NCBI GenBank assembly: GCA_964471435.1 | Contig: CAYYGA010000063.1 | Location: forward strand, 1 to 7,702 | DNA length: 7,702 bases | Direction of reading: 5' to 3' | Origin: Facklamia sp964471435 | GTDB taxonomy: Bacteria; Bacillota; Bacilli; Lactobacillales; Aerococcaceae | In this document: positions 5,589 to 7,702 of the stretch, one piece after another | Layout of the letters: each line of letters opens with the position of its first letter | How positions within the stretch are numbered: the stretch's first letter is position 1 | Made by a program: the position numbers and the translations under genes | The notes under the pieces: model-generated | The model's database searches: none | Seen by the model: the letters and a program-made list of their open reading frames with translations, nothing else | What the model was told of the DNA's origin: nothing

Positions 5589-5942
5589 TTGCATTGGTTA
5601 ACACTTATCGTAGGAAGTTTATTTATATTAACAGGACTGTTTGTCTTTTCTGTCGCGACTTTCGGGCTGTATAAATTTAATTATATTTTAAATCGTCTGC
5701 ACGTCGCTGCTAAATGTGACACCTTAGGTGCTTTATTAGTTTTGGTTGGCCTAATTATTTTTTCCGGCTTAAATGCCATGTCTTTAAAAATCCTTTTCAT
5801 CATAATTTTTCTTTGGTTATCCAATCCAGTCGGTTCTCATTTAATTGCTGAAACTGAAATTAAATCCAATCCGGTATTTGAAGAAAAAATGAATGAGCAG
5901 GAAGATGACTTATCCAAAGAAAAAAGAGGGGAGTGGGTTTAG
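5589..5942 (+). CDS. mnhG: Na+/H+ antiporter subunit G (MnhG/MrpG/MbhC-like)
   Basis: A small membrane subunit of the antiporter, about 117 residues from the chosen start. Three spans are visible; the hallmark is RLHVAAKCDTLGALLVLVGLI followed by LKILFIIIFLWLSNPVGSHLIAE, closely matching the MrpG family (PF03334: DTLG and NPV-SHLIA). The tail after the last span is hydrophilic and acidic. I prefer the TTG at 5589, two nucleotides after the mnhF stop, because GAGGTGGA (5575-5582) lies just upstream at a good distance. The in-frame ATG at 5574 has no convincing ribosome binding site and would add five residues. The final codons overlap the start of the MbhD-like gene (TAGTG). Confidence 0.9.
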   Translation: MHWLTLIVGSLFILTGLFVFSVATFGLYKFNYILNRLHVAAKCDTLGALLVLVGLIIFSGLNAMSLKILFIIIFLWLSNPVGSHLIAETEIKSNPVFEEKMNEQEDDLSKEKRGEWV

Positions 5943-6202
5943 TGAATGTGATTGATTTTCTCTTATTAACCTTTTTAATCGCCTGTGCTTTAAGTGTGGC
6001 TTTATCAAAAAACTTAGTCGCCACCGTCTTTATTTTTTCATCATTTTCTTTAGTGGCGTCTATTCTATGGATTACTATGCAGGCACCGGATTTAGCAATT
6101 ACTGAAGCAGCAGTAGGGGCTGGAGCTTCCACTTTGTTTTTCCTCTTAGTACTGCGTAATATCGGAGCTTTAAAAGGAAGACCAGATGAGGAGGATCAAG
6201 AA
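5942..6202 (+). CDS. MbhD-like antiporter subunit (DUF4040; equals part of the MrpA C-terminus)
   Basis: A membrane subunit of about 87 residues with three spans, corresponding to a stretch near the C-terminal end of large MrpA proteins that is a separate gene, mbhD, in membrane-bound hydrogenase and related operons (PF13244). The diagnostic segment is MQAPDLAITEAAVGAGASTLFF (46-67), with a membrane-embedded Glu at about residue 55 that is conserved in the family and implicated in ion movement. The GTG at 5942 is chosen because AGAGGGGAG (5925-5933) lies 8 nt before it and it overlaps the mnhG stop by one base. An in-frame GTG at 5933 lies inside that site and is less likely. The coding end given here is the last base before the overlapping TGA (6203-6205). 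Confidence 0.85.
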
Positions 6203-6888
6203 TGAATCTCTATCAACGTTTTATAGCATGGGTGCGAGATGAAGACAGTCCCGGTCTTAGAAGAGATGACACCAAAGATTCTAAATCAATTGATTCTTTA
6301 AACAATTCAAGCAAGAATCAAGAAGCAGTATCCGAAAATATGAATACTCAAGATATGGGTGAAATATCTGGAACAGTAGACGAGAGTTCTAATAGTGATC
6401 AGGAGCGCCGACATAACCCGCACCATTTTGGAAAGATTGTTTTTCCTATTGAAGAGATTACAGCGGCTGAAAAACCCCACCGGGAAAAAGAAGAACCTTT
6501 GTTGGGGAAGCACTCAGTTTTTTATATTCGTTTCCTATCCGTTTTATTTACAGCTGCCATAGCATTTATTTTATTAGTAATGGTAGCCGACTCGCCTGTA
6601 TCGGGAACGCGTGAAAATAATCCCACTTTAAATGAAGTCTCTCAACGCTATATCGAAAAAGGGGTAGAGGATACAGGAGCAACTAACTTTGTAGCGGGAA
6701 TAATTTTGGATTACCGGGCTTTTGATACATTCGGTGAGGCTGCGATGGTCTTTACTTCCGCAATTGGCGTGATTATTTTATTGAAAGATGGAAAGCATGG
6801 TTCAAAAAATAAAAGTAAAACAATGAATGGTCCAGACACACAACAGAAAGGGGAGAAACAGACGTATGTTTCGCTATCAAGACGATAA
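6202..6888 (+). CDS. MbhE-like antiporter subunit with a long polar N-terminal extension
   Basis: The C-terminal part (about residues 104-200) matches MbhE-type subunits, which equal the extreme C-terminus of MrpA (PF20501-like). It has a hydrophobic span at about 108-129, then a loop with SQRYIEKGVEDTGATNFVAGIILDYRAFDTFGE; the pattern Y-x-x-x-G---TG--N-V--I--DYR-FDT-GE is the family hallmark. A second span follows at about 179-194. Residues about 15-100 are an added hydrophilic stretch rich in Ser, Asn, Asp, Glu and Lys, probably disordered. The tail (195-228) is basic and polar. Family members are usually near 90-130 residues, so 228 is long. The ATG at 6202 overlaps the previous TGA (ATGA) and follows GAGGAGG (6188-6194). 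The end overlaps the mnhB start by 23 bases. Confidence 0.82.
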   Translation: MNLYQRFIAWVRDEDSPGLRRDDTKDSKSIDSLNNSSKNQEAVSENMNTQDMGEISGTVDESSNSDQERRHNPHHFGKIVFPIEEITAAEKPHREKEEPLLGKHSVFYIRFLSVLFTAAIAFILLVMVADSPVSGTRENNPTLNEVSQRYIEKGVEDTGATNFVAGIILDYRAFDTFGEAAMVFTSAIGVIILLKDGKHGSKNKSKTMNGPDTQQKGEKQTYVSLSRR

Positions 6889-7297
6889 TGTTATTTTAAA
6901 GACAATTCTTAAGGTCTTGATTCCTTTTGTCTTTATACTGGGAGGTTATGTTCTAGTTAATGGTCACCTGTCGCCGGGCGGTGGTTTTTCCGGCGGGACC
7001 GTCTTGGCAGCTGGATTAATAATGTACGACATCGCTTATGGTGGGATTAAAATTGAAAAGTTTTTTAACTTCAATACTTTCCGCTATTTATCGGTTGTTT
7101 CACTGGCCGTGTATGGTCTTCTCAAAGGTCTGTCCTTTATGGTGGGAGCTGCCGGCGGTTCATTAGGTATTCCGTTGGGAACACCTGGTTCGATATTTTC
7201 TGCAGGTTTAATACCGATCTTAAATATAGCTGTAGGTTTGGTAGTTATGGCTACAATTTATTTGATATTTGACTTATTTTCGAAGGGGGACATTTAA
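6866..7297 (+). CDS. mnhB: Na+/H+ antiporter subunit B (MnhB/MrpB/MbhF-like)
   Basis: A membrane subunit of the antiporter, 143 residues from the chosen start, with four spans at about 13-31, 45-60, 74-94 and 115-136. The hallmark NGHLSPGGGFSGGTVLAAG (32-50) is the GH-SPGGGF-GG segment of the MnhB family (PF04039). A Gly-rich segment before the last span, GAAGGSLGIPLGTPGS, also fits. The ATG at 6866 has AAAGGGGAG (6847-6855) upstream. An in-frame ATG at 6827 would add 13 basic residues, lacks a ribosome binding site and lies deep in the preceding gene, so it is rejected. The stop overlaps the next start by one base (TAATG). Confidence 0.92.
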   Translation: MFRYQDDNVILKTILKVLIPFVFILGGYVLVNGHLSPGGGFSGGTVLAAGLIMYDIAYGGIKIEKFFNFNTFRYLSVVSLAVYGLLKGLSFMVGAAGGSLGIPLGTPGSIFSAGLIPILNIAVGLVVMATIYLIFDLFSKGDI

Positions 7298-7671
7298 TGT
7301 TTACAACCCTATTTGCTAATTATTATGAAACAGCTGCCATGATCATTTTTGCTATAGGCTTTGCGATTCTCATTTTAAATCGCAATCTGGTTAAAAAATT
7401 GATCGGACTTAATATCGCCGATGTGGCTGTCTTCTTATATTTTATCGCTAAAGGCTATATTGAAGATGGCCGGGCACCTATTATGTTTCAAGGCTCCAAT
7501 GATCCAAATTTATATGTCAACCCGATTCCTACTGCTTTAATGTTGACAGGAATAGTCGTATCGATTTGTATGACTTCATTTGGTTTAGCGTTGGTACAAA
7601 AACTCTACCAGCAATATGGTAGTGTAGATATCGACGAGATTTTAATCAAGAAAATAAAGGAGGTAGACTAA
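7297..7671 (+). CDS. mnhC: Na+/H+ antiporter subunit C (MnhC/MrpC/MbhG-like, NuoK-related)
   Basis: A three-span membrane subunit of 124 residues, related to NuoK of respiratory complex I. Spans lie at about 8-27, 34-52 and 78-102. Diagnostic segments are NRNLVKKLIGLNIADVAVFL (28-47) and YVNPIPTALMLTGIVVSICMTS (73-94), matching the family's DP-PQALVLTAIVIG pattern. The usual Asp before Pro is Asn here (N75), and the usual Gln after the second Pro is Thr. The ATG at 7297 overlaps the mnhB TAA by one base and follows AAGGGGGA (7283-7290). The stop overlaps the start of the next gene in the same way. Confidence 0.92.
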   Translation: MFTTLFANYYETAAMIIFAIGFAILILNRNLVKKLIGLNIADVAVFLYFIAKGYIEDGRAPIMFQGSNDPNLYVNPIPTALMLTGIVVSICMTSFGLALVQKLYQQYGSVDIDEILIKKIKEVD

Positions 7672-7702
7672 TGCCGATTGTTTACCACATTCCTTTACTC
7701 AC
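7671..7702 (+). CDS. mnhD: Start of the next antiporter gene, probably subunit D (MnhD/MbhH-like)
   Basis: The ATG at 7671 overlaps the mnhC stop (TAATG) and follows AAAGGAGG (7656-7663), so a gene surely starts here. Only MPIVYHIPLLT is visible, a hydrophobic start. The name rests on position: in both mrp and mbh operons the large proton-pumping NuoM/NuoN-like subunit D (about 500 residues) follows subunit C. Confidence 0.7.
   Translation, partial: MPIVYHIPLL

Noticed and set aside
5860..6132. A 90-codon minus-strand frame opposite mnhG and the MbhD-like gene
   Set aside because: It is a shadow of two well-supported plus-strand genes and resembles nothing.
6827..6865. An upstream ATG start for mnhB giving 13 extra residues
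   Set aside because: No ribosome binding site precedes 6827, whereas AAAGGGGAG precedes 6866 and the family N-terminus fits the later start.

Overview
The window looks like chromosomal DNA of a low-GC Gram-positive bacterium (Bacillota). The DNA is AT-rich, ribosome binding sites of the AGGAGG type stand before nearly every gene, GTG and TTG starts are common, promoters look like sigma-A sites, and the genes include a LytR-CpsA-Psr (LCP) envelope enzyme and GalU. A lactic-acid-bacterium-like lineage is possible from the GalU sequence, but I cannot place it more precisely. I see no rRNA, tRNA, CRISPR, prophage or insertion sequence.

Layout. (1) 1-392, minus: the 5' part of galU, with its own promoter in the 266-bp divergent region. 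(2) 659-1537, plus: an LCP-family protein with a clear promoter and an intrinsic terminator. (3) 1684-3552, plus: a lipocalin-like protein, then a pseudouridine synthase whose TTG start abuts the previous stop codon. A run of exactly 100 N (2760-2859) follows, then a TraX-family membrane protein that lacks its 5' end. The apparent 472-codon reading frame across the gap is an assembly artefact joining two unrelated genes. (4) 3557-3605: a probable bidirectional terminator between convergent genes. (5) 3603-4382, minus: a ThrE-type exporter half-protein with no partner gene beside it. (6) 4578-7702, plus: a tightly packed Mrp/Mnh-type cation/proton antiporter operon, cut by the window end in the first codons of an MnhD-like gene.

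The antiporter operon is the main system. Its order is mnhE, a 35-codon single-span membrane protein, mnhF, mnhG, an MbhD-like gene, an MbhE-like gene, mnhB, mnhC, mnhD. Apart from the small gene, this is the order of mbhA to mbhH, the membrane antiporter module of archaeal membrane-bound hydrogenases, rather than the mrpABCDEFG order of Bacillus. The C-terminal part of a classical MrpA is here carried by two small separate genes. The products should assemble in the cytoplasmic membrane and exchange Na+ (or K+) for H+, serving pH and salt homeostasis; coupling to a redox module further downstream cannot be excluded from this window. Genes from mnhF on overlap or nearly touch (TAGTG, ATGA, TAATG junctions), which points to translational coupling. 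The only roomy gap, between mnhE and mnhF, holds the small unrecognised gene and a hairpin resembling a terminator or attenuator. The promoter lies between the arms of a 13-bp inverted repeat that could be an operator.
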